Positions 8,413 to 17,900 of a stretch of 64,000 bases of DNA are shown in pieces. A program made the translations under genes and the position numbers. Source of the stretch: Vibrio fortis. Its GTDB lineage: Bacteria > Pseudomonadota > Gammaproteobacteria > Enterobacterales > Vibrionaceae. The notes beneath the pieces are model-generated. The model was given only the letters and a program-made list of their open reading frames with translations, made no database searches and was not told the DNA's origin. Position 1 is the first letter of the stretch; every line of letters begins with the position of its first letter. The DNA is taken from NCBI RefSeq assembly GCF_024347475.1, contig NZ_AP025487.1, positions 744,001 to 808,000 of the forward strand. Reading direction: 5' to 3'.

Positions 8413-8463
8413 AAAAAAACGCCAATCACATACTCGAATTAGAGTGGTCATTGGCATTTTTTA
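8413..8463 (-). terminator. Terminator of yebG
   Basis: Paired arms GCCAAT-CAC and GTG-GTC-ATTGGC flanked by A and T runs. On the minus strand the hairpin ends in TTTTTTTATA, 18 bases past the yebG stop. Confidence 0.8.
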
Positions 8464-8480
8464 AGAGAGGTATCAGCGAG

Positions 8481-8774
8481 TTATGCTGCGTCTTCTTCCG
8501 CGTCTTCAACGGCTTCAAGCTTTTTCGCTTTCTTAGGCGCTGGTTTGCGTTTAGCACCTAGTGCATAAAGAACTTCTTCTTTGTTCTTCGCAAGGTACAT
8601 TGCAAGCTCTTCTTGCTTGCCTTCGTCTTCTACTAATTCGCTTTTGCCTAACAGTTCAAAAAGCTCATCAGCCATATCCAGCATTTTGTCGTATGCGTCA
8701 GCTTCGGCTTTAGAGGTAAAAGTCATTTTCTCTTCTCCGTTGCGTTCCACCACGTACTTGACGATAACAGCCAT
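8481..8774 (-). CDS. yebG: DNA damage-inducible protein YebG
   Basis: A 97-residue acidic protein with the YebG N-terminal block: VKYVVERNGEEKMTF followed by TSKAEADAYDKMLDMAD. The C-terminus carries a lysine-rich stretch (KRKPAPKKAKK) and an acidic tail. YebG belongs to the LexA regulon in enterobacteria; its molecular role is not established. A consensus LexA operator sits 28 bases upstream of the start, so SOS control is supported here by sequence. It is transcribed alone and ends in its own terminator. Confidence 0.93.
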   Translation of the reverse strand: MAVIVKYVVERNGEEKMTFTSKAEADAYDKMLDMADELFELLGKSELVEDEGKQEELAMYLAKNKEEVLYALGAKRKPAPKKAKKLEAVEDAEEDAA

Positions 8775-8801
8775 GGTTAATCCTCTAAGTTTGATAAATT
8801 T

Positions 8802-8821
8802 TACTGGCTTTTTATACAGTT
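8802..8821 (-). promoter_or_regulatory. LexA (SOS) box of yebG
   Basis: TACTG-N10-CAGTT, matching the core CTG-N10-CAG of the gammaproteobacterial LexA operator with an A/T-rich spacer, directly upstream of yebG. Confidence 0.88.
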
Positions 8822-8861
8822 TTAGTGGCTAAAAGTCCAGTTACCAGCCCTGATAGAAGTA

Positions 8862-9758
8862 TCAATCTTGATGTGTCGCCCACTCTTCACAATAACTCAT
8901 GAAGGATTTGAGAAGTGGACTCTGATATTTGTCTTTATGAACCAGCATCCAAAAGCGACGTTTCATATCAAGAGGTACATTAATGACCTTGACGCGACCA
9001 TCTTTGATGGCAGGCTCTGCCGCCAGTTTTGACAAGCATGCTAGACCTAACCCAGCGGAGACCGAGTTGATGATCGCCTCAGTAGTGTTGAGCTCAAAGG
9101 ATTCATACCAATGCTCGATACGGGGTGCGACGGTTCGAAGGAAAAACTCACGCGTCCCTGACCCGGACTCTCTGAGGATCCAGTGACTGCTCTCAAGCTC
9201 TCTTAATGGCACTGATTCCAATTGAGCCAGTGGGTGATTAGCGCTAGCGACAATACACATCTCATCGCTGCTAAATTGGCTTGAAATCAGCTCTGGATGT
9301 AAGGTCTTGCCTTCGATAAGCGCAATGTCCAGTTCATAATCGACCAGCTTTTGGCAAATAAGAGCGCTGTTGGAAATAAACAAACTTTGTTCTTGATGCT
9401 GAGTTTGTTCGCGAAAACCAGATAAAATAAAGGGCGCAACTTGATTGCCAATTGTGTCACTGGCACCGACTTTGAGTAGTCCGCTTAAGACTTGATCATC
9501 ATTAAAAAGGGCATCAATGCTTTCTGCTCGATGGAGAATTTCATCAGCCAGTGGCAACAGCTTTTGCCCCTCTTGGTTGATAACCAGCCGATTGTTAACA
9601 CGATCAAACAGTGAGTGGCCAAGTTGTTTTTCCATCTCACCGAGAGCCATGCTTACCGCGGCCTTTGATAAAAACAGCGCTTCAGCTGCAGCGGTCATCG
9701 TTGAGTGTTGGGTGATGGTGACAAAAACTTTGAGTTGTTTAATGGAAATATTAGCCAT
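8862..9758 (-). CDS. LysR-family transcriptional regulator
   Basis: A 298-residue regulator. Residues 5-65 form the winged helix-turn-helix (IKQLKVFVTITQHSTMTAAAEALFLS region, with SKAAVSMALGEMEKQLG as the recognition helix). The remainder is the periplasmic-binding-protein-like effector domain, from about residue 92. The sequence has the look of the YeiE/CysB-like branch, but the ligand cannot be named. It is divergent from a TDT-family transporter gene with 157 bases between, and two perfect dyads lie in that gap, so the transporter is the obvious candidate target (inference from the usual LysR arrangement). Confidence 0.92.
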   Translation of the reverse strand: MANISIKQLKVFVTITQHSTMTAAAEALFLSKAAVSMALGEMEKQLGHSLFDRVNNRLVINQEGQKLLPLADEILHRAESIDALFNDDQVLSGLLKVGASDTIGNQVAPFILSGFREQTQHQEQSLFISNSALICQKLVDYELDIALIEGKTLHPELISSQFSSDEMCIVASANHPLAQLESVPLRELESSHWILRESGSGTREFFLRTVAPRIEHWYESFELNTTEAIINSVSAGLGLACLSKLAAEPAIKDGRVKVINVPLDMKRRFWMLVHKDKYQSPLLKSFMSYCEEWATHQD

Positions 9759-9791
9759 CGATTTTCTATCAACCTTTGAACGAGTACATTA

Positions 9792-9810
9792 TGTTCAGAA
9801 CTATTGAACA
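9792..9810. promoter_or_regulatory. Inverted repeat, candidate LysR operator (site 1)
   Basis: Perfect 6-bp arms TGTTCA / TGAACA around a 7-base centre, 34 bases before the LysR start codon. Size and position fit a LysR-type regulator site; binding is inferred. Confidence 0.5.
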
Positions 9811-9813
9811 GTT

Positions 9814-9835
9814 GTTATATATAATTGGATATAAC
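9814..9835. promoter_or_regulatory. Inverted repeat, candidate LysR operator (site 2)
   Basis: Perfect 7-bp arms GTTATAT / ATATAAC around an 8-base centre, just beside site 1 and 80 bases before the transporter start. The arms also contain TATAAC-like sequence that could be part of a promoter. Confidence 0.45.
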
Positions 9836-9915
9836 TTAACAAATCACAAGCGTAATATGGCCTCAACAAGCTGATGAGTTCGCAAATAAGTGAACAAGAC
9901 CAAAGAGAGGCTGAC

Positions 9916-10911
9916 ATGATTCAACGACTAAAATACAGATTAACCGGTGCGCCGACGCCTATGGCAGGCTTAGCGCTTGCTATCGCCAGCTTAGGTTGGT
10001 GTTGGGATGGGGTGTTAGTATCTCAAGGTCTACTGCAAACTCCGGGTTTAGTTCAGTGGATTAGTGCCGCGATTGCAGGCGTTTTGTTGGCTATTTTAGC
10101 TGTAAAATTTCTGGTTCACGGGCATTTGCTTCGTGAAGATCTTGCGCACCCAGTGGTGGGAAGTGTTGTCCCGACGTTTGCGATGGGATGTATGATCGTA
10201 TCGGCGTCACTTGACCCTATTTCACTGTTCCTAAGAGAGTTAGTGTGGCTACTTTCAGTTGGTTTGCATGTGGTGTTTTTGGTGAGCTTTTTGTATCACC
10301 GAATTAAAGAGTTTGAAGTGCATCATATGGTACCAAGCTGGTTTGTTCCGCCTATCGGTATTGTGGTCGCAGATGTATCTTTTTCTGGAAACCCAACACT
10401 TGCCCCAGTGGCGCATGCAACGCTCGTTTTTGGTTTGATGCTTTATGCTGTGATGCTGCCGATGATGATCTATCGCTTAATGTTTCGCCATGAAATTCCA
10501 GATGCAGCTAAACCTACTATAGCGATTATGGCAGCTCCTGCGAGTCTCTCTTTGGCTGGGTACTTGACCGTTACTGAGACGCCGTCGCCAGTTATTATTG
10601 GTCTGTTATTTGGTATTGCGGTTCTAATGACATTCATTATCTATGTGGCATTTTTTAAACTGCTTCGCCTGCCATTTAGCCCGGGCTACGCCGCGTTTAC
10701 CTTTCCAATGGTGATTGGCGCTACCGCGTTGTTTAAGTTGGCTGCGTGGATGCAAAATGTGGATATCGATGTGCAATATGTTAACCAAGTATTTAGTCTC
10801 GCGTACATAGAGCTTATTGTTGCCACGCTGGTAGTGGGTTATGTAGCGGTACGTTACTACATGAACTACAAACCACATCGCGTTATGGTCAGCGTAACTG
10901 GTCGATTGTAA
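9916..10911 (+). CDS. TDT-family (TehA/SLAC1-like) membrane transporter
   Basis: A 331-residue inner-membrane protein with about ten hydrophobic segments. The ATG at 9916 is preferred to one at 9874 because GAGAGG stands 5 bases before it. The N-terminal PTPMAGLALAIASLGWCWDG resembles the Pro-rich first helix of the tellurite-resistance/dicarboxylate transporter fold. Family members move small anions such as malate, sulfite or other weak acids, and some are called TehA for tellurite resistance when overexpressed. The substrate here cannot be read from sequence. It is divergent from a LysR regulator, its likely controller. Confidence 0.85.
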   Translation: MIQRLKYRLTGAPTPMAGLALAIASLGWCWDGVLVSQGLLQTPGLVQWISAAIAGVLLAILAVKFLVHGHLLREDLAHPVVGSVVPTFAMGCMIVSASLDPISLFLRELVWLLSVGLHVVFLVSFLYHRIKEFEVHHMVPSWFVPPIGIVVADVSFSGNPTLAPVAHATLVFGLMLYAVMLPMMIYRLMFRHEIPDAAKPTIAIMAAPASLSLAGYLTVTETPSPVIIGLLFGIAVLMTFIIYVAFFKLLRLPFSPGYAAFTFPMVIGATALFKLAAWMQNVDIDVQYVNQVFSLAYIELIVATLVVGYVAVRYYMNYKPHRVMVSVTGRL

Positions 10912-11038
10912 GGCGGCTCAGTTCAAAAGATAAACAGACCTTAAGCTTTTGGTATTTCATAAGCTTATATTGCTCATCCAAACTCAGCACTTATGCTAAT
11001 CTGGCAGTATATTGTGGCAAGATTAGCGTGAGTGCACT

Positions 11039-14000
11039 TTGTTTACTGTTTACCATTCCAATAAAGTTGATACTTTAAAAATTCTCCTCGTTCACTTGAT
11101 TAAGAGTGATCCTCTGGCTAACCCATTTGATAAAGAGCAAATCTTGGTCCAAAGTCCAGGTATGTCTCAGTGGCTGAAAATGGAGTTGGCTAAAGAGTTT
11201 GGTGTTGCCGCAAACATTGATTTTCCGCTTCCCGCTACCTTTATCTGGGAGATGTTTACCCAAGTCCTGCCTGACGTACCCAAGCGCAGTGCCTTCAACA
11301 AAGAGTCGATGACTTGGAAGCTGATGAGCATTCTGCCCGCTAAGCTCGACCATCCTGATTTCTTGCCGCTTCAGCGCTATTTGGAAAGTGACACCGATAG
11401 CTCAAAGCTTTATCAATTGGCTGAGAAAATTGCCGATATTTTTGATGGTTATTTGGTATATCGACCAGAGTGGATGGCAGCTTGGGAGGCTGGTGAACCA
11501 GTAACAGAACTTCAAGATGCCGAAGGTCATCAAGAGCATCCTTGGCAGCCAATTTTATGGCAAGCTTTGTACCAACAAACCCTGTTTCAAGGTCAGTCAA
11601 AGTACCATCGTGGCAACTTGTACCATGACTTTATTGAAGCGCTCGCACAACAGAAAGGTCAGCTTTCCCATCTTCCAAAGCGATTGTTTGTATTTGGTAT
11701 CTCATCACTACCGCCGCGCTATATGGATGCGCTCAAGGCAATGGGTGAACACATTGATGTCCACTTGATGTTCACGAATCCATGTCAGCACTACTGGGGT
11801 GATATTCGTGACAGAAAATACCTAGCAAGAGTCGAAGCGCAGCGTCGTAAGCAGTTTGCTTTGGTCGAGGGCTTGCCTCAATTAGAGGGTGAAGTCTCGC
11901 CATTAAAAGATGGCTTAGAGGCCAATGTTGAAGATGAACTGCATACGAGCCAAGCAATGGGCAATAGCTTGCTGGCATCTATGGGCAAGCTAGGTCGAGA
12001 TAATCTGTATTTATTGTCTCAGTCTGAATGTGAAGAGCATGAATTTTTCATTGATGTTGAGCGCGATAGTCTATTGCATCAGCTTCAAGCCGATATTTTA
12101 GAGCTGGAAGAGCATCAAGATGATCATATCCTCGATTCGAGTACACATAAGCAAAGTATTGCTCTTGGTGACCGGTCGTTAACGGTTCACGCTTGTCATA
12201 GCCCGATGCGTGAAGTGGAAGTGTTACACGACCAGTTATTAGCGATGTTTGATGCAGATTCAAGCTTAAAGCCACGCGACATTATCGTGATGGTGGCCGA
12301 CATCAACGCCTACAGCCCAGCGATTCAAGCGGTATTTGGTAATGCGCCGGGTGAGCGCTACATCCCTTATTCAATTTCAGACCGTACGGCCGATCAAGAG
12401 AGCCCAATCTTAACTGCATTCATGCAGTTGGTGGCGCTGCCAAAGAGTCGTTGTTTGGCTTCCGAATTACTTGAGCTACTTGAAATCCCTGCGATGATGG
12501 CGCGCTTTGATATCGATGAATATCAATTCGAACAAGCCAAACAGTGGGTTGAAGAGGCGGGTATTCGCTGGGGTGTTGATGGCAGCACCGCGACAGAATT
12601 TGACCTACCCGAGACACAGCAAAATACTTGGCTGTTCGGTGTTCAGCGTATGCTGCTTGGCTACGCAATGTCGGAATCAGCAGGATTGTTTGAAACCGCC
12701 GACTCATCGATTGCTGCATACGATGAAGTGCAGGGCATGAGCGCAGAGCTTGCGGGTAAGCTCGCGCATTTTATTGATCGTATTACCCATTATCGACAGC
12801 GCCTAAACCAGCCACAATCGATTGAGCGTTGGCGCGAGACCCTGTTGAATTTGATCGATGACTTCTTCAGCGTAGAGCTAGAAGGTGAAGTGGTATTGAA
12901 GTCGATTCGTGATGCCCTCGGGCAACTTAACGAACAGCTTGATGACGCCTTGTATGAGCAAGACCTATCACCAAGCATTGTTTATCAGTACTTGAACAAC
13001 AAACTCTCAGGAGCGCGTATCAGCCAACGCTTTTTAGCAGGGCAAGTGAACTTCTGTACTCTGATGCCAATGCGTTCGATTCCATTTAAAACAGTGTGTC
13101 TGCTAGGAATGAACGACGGTGTTTATCCTCGCTCTATGCCACCAGAAGGCTTTGATTTAATGAACGGTCGCACTCGTCCGGGGGATCGTTCTCGCCGCGA
13201 TGATGACCGTTATCTGTTCTTAGAGGCAATGCTATCAGCGCAAGAGAGTCTATACATCAGTTATGTTGGTCGCTCTATACAAGACAATACAGAACGAGTT
13301 CCGTCCGTCTTGGTGTCTGAGCTTATCGAATATTGTGAGCAGAACTACTGCCTACAAGGCGACGAAGCTCTGGGAAGCGATGAATCTGGGCGCAAATTAA
13401 GCCAAGCGCAAATGTTTGAACACACCATGACGCCATTTAGTCCGAGTGCTTTCATGCCGTCTCAAGACAATACCCAGCTCAGTTACGCTAAAGAGTGGCT
13501 GCCTGCCGCTAATCGAGCGGGGGAGCGTAGTGGCGAATTCAATCGTGCGTTAGAAGATTATCTTGCAGGGGCAACGTACCCTCTCGAGCTTGATCTGGTT
13601 GAGTTACAGCGTTTTTGGCGTTTACCTGTTCAATACTTCTTCAATCGTCGCCTCAAGGTGGTATTTGAGCCACCGTTGCCTGTGATGGAAGACGATGAGC
13701 CATTCGTGTTGAATGGCTTAGAGAGCTATCAACTTAAAGATGCACTCTTACAAGTATTGATTGATAACCCTCAATCACCGGATGAAGCCATTCGCCACTT
13801 TGTCGCGAAACAGAAAGCGCAAGGTCGTTTGCCAGTTGGGGCATTTGGTGACATTGAGTTTGAGACCAACCGAGTTCAGGCGGAAGAGTTAGCCAAAGAG
13901 ATCCAATTCGTTACCGGTGCTCCGAAAGAAGATCTAGAGGTGAATATCACGATAGATAGCCTCGGCGAAGGAAAACCGGTCAAGCTGATTGGTTGGCTTA

Positions 14001-14515
14001 CTCATCACTATCAATCAGGCTTAGTGCGTTATCGCAGTGGTAAAATTCGTGCGCAAGATTACCTTGCTGCTTGGATTGATCATCTGTGTTGTAGTGTGAT
14101 GGGGAACCCTCAGACAACGCATATCATTGGCTATGACAAAAAAGAGGGGGTAGTGCATCTCACGCTTAGCCCTCTTAACGACATTCAAGCAGCAAAACAG
14201 ACTTTAGGTGAACTTGTTCGTCTGTTCTATCAAGGCATGACTCAACCTCTACCATATTTCCCTAAAACGGCACTGGCGGGCGTTGAAGCTGGCTTTGGCC
14301 GAGGAAAATGGGTTGATGATGAAGAGAAGTCTTTGAAGAAGATGGCTGATACATTCAACGACAGTTATGCCTTTACCGGTGAAGGGCGCGATAGCTACAT
14401 CTCACGTATTTGGCCGAAGTGGGATGAAACATTAGCGGCAGAAGCAAGGCTCTACTCAACACTGGTCATGCAGGCAGCGCGCTTTGCAGCGGTTGATCCC
14501 AGTGATCAAGAGTAA
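11039..14515 (+). CDS. recC: Exodeoxyribonuclease V gamma subunit (RecC)
   Basis: The Chi-recognition subunit of RecBCD, which processes double-strand breaks and loads RecA. At 1,158 residues it is slightly longer than E. coli RecC (about 1,120). The N-terminus FTVYHSNKVDTLK, then LVQSPGMSQWLKM and ANIDFPLPATFIWEMF, are typical of RecC. The inactive helicase core is marked by RSIPFKTVCLLGMNDGVYPR and RSRRDDDRYLFLEAMLSA in the middle of the protein. The start is a TTG at 11039 with GTGAG 6 bases before it; no ATG is available near the family N-terminus. It is followed by a 411-base gap and then recB-recD on the same strand. Confidence 0.96.
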   Translation: MFTVYHSNKVDTLKILLVHLIKSDPLANPFDKEQILVQSPGMSQWLKMELAKEFGVAANIDFPLPATFIWEMFTQVLPDVPKRSAFNKESMTWKLMSILPAKLDHPDFLPLQRYLESDTDSSKLYQLAEKIADIFDGYLVYRPEWMAAWEAGEPVTELQDAEGHQEHPWQPILWQALYQQTLFQGQSKYHRGNLYHDFIEALAQQKGQLSHLPKRLFVFGISSLPPRYMDALKAMGEHIDVHLMFTNPCQHYWGDIRDRKYLARVEAQRRKQFALVEGLPQLEGEVSPLKDGLEANVEDELHTSQAMGNSLLASMGKLGRDNLYLLSQSECEEHEFFIDVERDSLLHQLQADILELEEHQDDHILDSSTHKQSIALGDRSLTVHACHSPMREVEVLHDQLLAMFDADSSLKPRDIIVMVADINAYSPAIQAVFGNAPGERYIPYSISDRTADQESPILTAFMQLVALPKSRCLASELLELLEIPAMMARFDIDEYQFEQAKQWVEEAGIRWGVDGSTATEFDLPETQQNTWLFGVQRMLLGYAMSESAGLFETADSSIAAYDEVQGMSAELAGKLAHFIDRITHYRQRLNQPQSIERWRETLLNLIDDFFSVELEGEVVLKSIRDALGQLNEQLDDALYEQDLSPSIVYQYLNNKLSGARISQRFLAGQVNFCTLMPMRSIPFKTVCLLGMNDGVYPRSMPPEGFDLMNGRTRPGDRSRRDDDRYLFLEAMLSAQESLYISYVGRSIQDNTERVPSVLVSELIEYCEQNYCLQGDEALGSDESGRKLSQAQMFEHTMTPFSPSAFMPSQDNTQLSYAKEWLPAANRAGERSGEFNRALEDYLAGATYPLELDLVELQRFWRLPVQYFFNRRLKVVFEPPLPVMEDDEPFVLNGLESYQLKDALLQVLIDNPQSPDEAIRHFVAKQKAQGRLPVGAFGDIEFETNRVQAEELAKEIQFVTGAPKEDLEVNITIDSLGEGKPVKLIGWLTHHYQSGLVRYRSGKIRAQDYLAAWIDHLCCSVMGNPQTTHIIGYDKKEGVVHLTLSPLNDIQAAKQTLGELVRLFYQGMTQPLPYFPKTALAGVEAGFGRGKWVDDEEKSLKKMADTFNDSYAFTGEGRDSYISRIWPKWDETLAAEARLYSTLVMQAARFAAVDPSDQE

Positions 14516-14926
14516 CAGTGGGCGATCGCTAAGATCGCCACAACTCCATCTACAGGGCCGATCACGCCAATGGGTACTGGAAACCAATAGTGGTTTCAGA
14601 AAAAGTGTAGAACAGATGAGAGAAGTGCTGGGAAGTCAGGGAATTGAAAGCACAGGAATTAAAGTGGCCGCCAGTAAATCATTATTAGTGTAGGGCGTTC
14701 GCTGTACGGCCACAGGTCAGAGGGACCATTATTCTTTTGGTTCTTCGGCGGCGAAAAAACAATCGCTAGCCTAAACTCGTGGGCGCATAGTAACGATGCG
14801 TACCAAATTGATCCGTGAGAGAGATCGCACTCCCTAATAAGATATTGGTACCAGACCAGATTTGAATGACGTTTTTGATACTAGGTCACATTTGTAACAG
14901 AATAATTAAGAAGAAGGCAGCTCGGT
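14516..14926 (+). other. 411-base gap between recC and recB, no convincing gene
   Basis: Starts with a perfect hairpin GGCGATC-GCTAA-GATCGCC (14521-14539) that lacks a T run. Smaller hairpins follow at about 14718 (GGTC/GACC) and 14791 (CGCAT/ATGCG). A short open frame ending at 14693 begins inside recC and has no ribosome site or recognisable product. In E. coli ptrA lies at this position; it is absent here. The last 25 bases contain the recB ribosome site (AAGAAGGCAG). The gap could hold a promoter or small RNA, but I cannot show one. Confidence 0.5.
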
Positions 14927-17900
14927 ATGACTACCACAAATCGTGATCTCGCTATCACGCCACAAGCGCTTAATACCATGACGTTTCCTCTGCATGGAGC
15001 GCGATTGATAGAAGCTTCTGCGGGTACGGGTAAAACCTTCACGATAGCGGGTTTGTACCTGCGACTTTTGCTTGGTCACGGTACATCTGAGTCCGGTGTA
15101 AATGGCGAAGAGCCGAGTAGGCACCAGCAGCCGCTAACAGTCGATCAGATTTTGGTGGTGACCTTTACCGAAGCGGCAACAGCGGAGCTCAAAGACCGCA
15201 TAAGGAAAAAAATACGCGCTGCATATATATCATTTTGTAGAGGCGTTTGCGTCGACTCTAAAGACCAATTTATCAAGGACTTACTTGAAGAGTACGATGA
15301 TGCCAAGAGAGCATCTGCAGCCGAAACATTACTTAACGCCGAAAGGCAAATGGACGAAGCGGCGGTGTACACCATTCACGGCTTCTGTCAGCGTATGTTG
15401 ACTCAGAATGCATTTGAGTCGGGCAGCCGCTTTGACAATGAGTTCGTAACCGATGAAAGTCATCTTAAAGCGCAAGTTGTTGCGGATTACTGGCGTAAAC
15501 AGTTCTATCCACTTCCGCTGCAACTGGCTGGCGAAGTGCGTAATATTTGGGGTTCACCCTCTGCGCTATTGGCAGATGTGAACCGTTACCTGACAGGCGC
15601 GCCGTTAAAGCTAACGGTGGAGGCGATGTCTGGCGACCTGCAATCTCTACATAATAGCAACCTAGATAAAATCAAAGCGCTAAAAGCACAATGGCTAGCA
15701 TCTCAAGAGGATTTTCTGCCAATTATCTCAGGCTCAGATGTCAATAAACGCAGCTATACCAAAAAGTCATTGCCTACTTGGTTGGAAGCGGTAACGACAT
15801 GGGCGCAAAGCGAGACTCACGATTATCAGTACCCAGATAAACTGGAGAAGTTCGCGCAATCGGTGCTTAATGAAAAAACGCCGAAAGGCACCGCCCCTTG
15901 TCATGACGTTTTTGAGGCGATCGATACGTTTTTAGCGCAGCCTGCGGATATGAAAGCACCGCTGTTAGCGCATGCGATTACTCATTGCCGAAACATGCTC
16001 GCGGCAGCCAAAGAGCAGAAACAGTGGCTCTCATTCGATGACCTACTGACTCAACTCTCAGCTTCGATTGATGTTGATGAACAGTCACTGCTGGTGGAAC
16101 GAATTCGTACACTTTATCCGGTTGCGATGATCGATGAATTCCAAGATACCGATCCACTGCAATACAGCATCTTCAGCCGTATTTATCTGAATAGCCCACA
16201 ATGTGGCTTGTTTATGATCGGTGACCCGAAACAGGCGATTTACGGCTTCCGTGGTGCAGATATTTTTACCTACATCAAAGCGCGTAACCAAGTAAGTGCT
16301 CACTACACGTTAGGCACCAACTGGCGTTCAAGCGCAGATATGGTGAGTGCGGTGAATCAGGTGTTTAGTCATTCTGATAGTCCATTTATTTATGACGATG
16401 ACATTCCGTTTTTACCTGTTGCTTCAAGTCCAAATGCCGATTTGCGCCAATGGACTCTTGGTGACAAGGTTCAACCGGCCGTCACCTTTTGGTTGCAAGA
16501 GACAGAAGACAAGCCATTGCCTAAAGGGGAGTATCACGCTGCCATGGCGGAGGCGACCGCGAGCCAAATTCAAACCATATTGACGGCTTCGCAGGAGCAG
16601 CAAGCGCATTTTGACAACGGCAAAGGTCGCAAGTCGATTCAGGCGGGTGATATTGCAGTATTGGTGAGAACAGGTAGTGAAGGGCGTTTGGTGAAGACAG
16701 CTCTCGCAGAACAAGGCATTGCCAGTGTTTACCTCTCCAACCGAGATAGCGTGTTCGTCAGTTTAGTTGCTCAAGATCTTCAGCGTTTACTGCAAGCGGT
16801 ATTAACGCCAGAAAATGACCGAGCTCTCCGCGCTTGCCTAGCGTCTGAATTATTTGCCCTTGATGCTGCGTCACTCGATCAACTGAACAATGACGAAGTG
16901 GTTTGGGAAAATGCGGTTAATGAGTTCCGCGAATACCGAAAATTGTGGTTACAACGCGGTGTGCTGCCGATGTTACGTGCAGTGATGAGTAAGCGCCACT
17001 TAGCAGAGCGATTACTAGAAGAAGAGAACGGCGAGCGCGCATTGACCGATTTAATGCACATTGGTGAACTACTGCAGCAAGCGAGACAAGAGTTAGACAG
17101 CGACTACGGACTGCTGCGTTGGCTCGCAGAAGCGATCATTGATGCGCAGAACGGTTTGGGTAGCAATGAAGATGATATTCAGCGTCTTGAGTCAGAAAGA
17201 AACTTAGTTCAAATCGTTACTATTCATAAATCCAAAGGCTTGGAATACGATTTGGTGTTCCTACCGTTTGTAGCAAGCTACCGAGAAGCGAGTGAAGGTA
17301 AATATTACGACCACGCTACAGACACCACTGTTCTTGATATCACCGCTAGTGACGGGGCGTTAGCACAAGCCGATAAAGAACGTTTAGCCGAAGATTTGCG
17401 TTTGATCTACGTAGCGCTCACTCGTGCTGTTTACGGCTGCTTTATTGGTATGGCGCCACTGCGTAAAGGACGCTCAACCAAAGAGCCGACTGGCGTGCAT
17501 TTGAGTGCGATGGGCTATCTGGTTCAAAATGGAAAAGAGTGCAGCATTGCAGAATTACAGCAAGCTCTCTCGGGCTTAGAAAGTAGTAATGACAGCATTA
17601 CGTTGAGCGAGACGCCGACACAACATGAGCAGCCTTTTTTTGCTAAATCAGAGCCTCAGCCTGATCTACAAGCTCAAGAGTTGAGTGCGTCGATTGACCG
17701 TGCGTGGCGCATTACCAGTTATTCAGGATTAGTGAAGCAAGGCAGCCATGGTGCAAGTCATGACGCAAGCATGGAGGTATCGGGCTTTGATATCGATTCT
17801 GCGGATGAGCAGGACGAAGGGGAGTTGATTGAGCCAGAGCGTTCTATCTTTACCTTTCCTCGTGGTGCTAGGCCAGGTACGTTTTTGCACACCCTATTTG

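Noticed and set aside
14484..14693. Short plus-strand reading frame at the end of recC
   Set aside because: It begins inside recC in another frame, has no ribosome site and no recognisable product.
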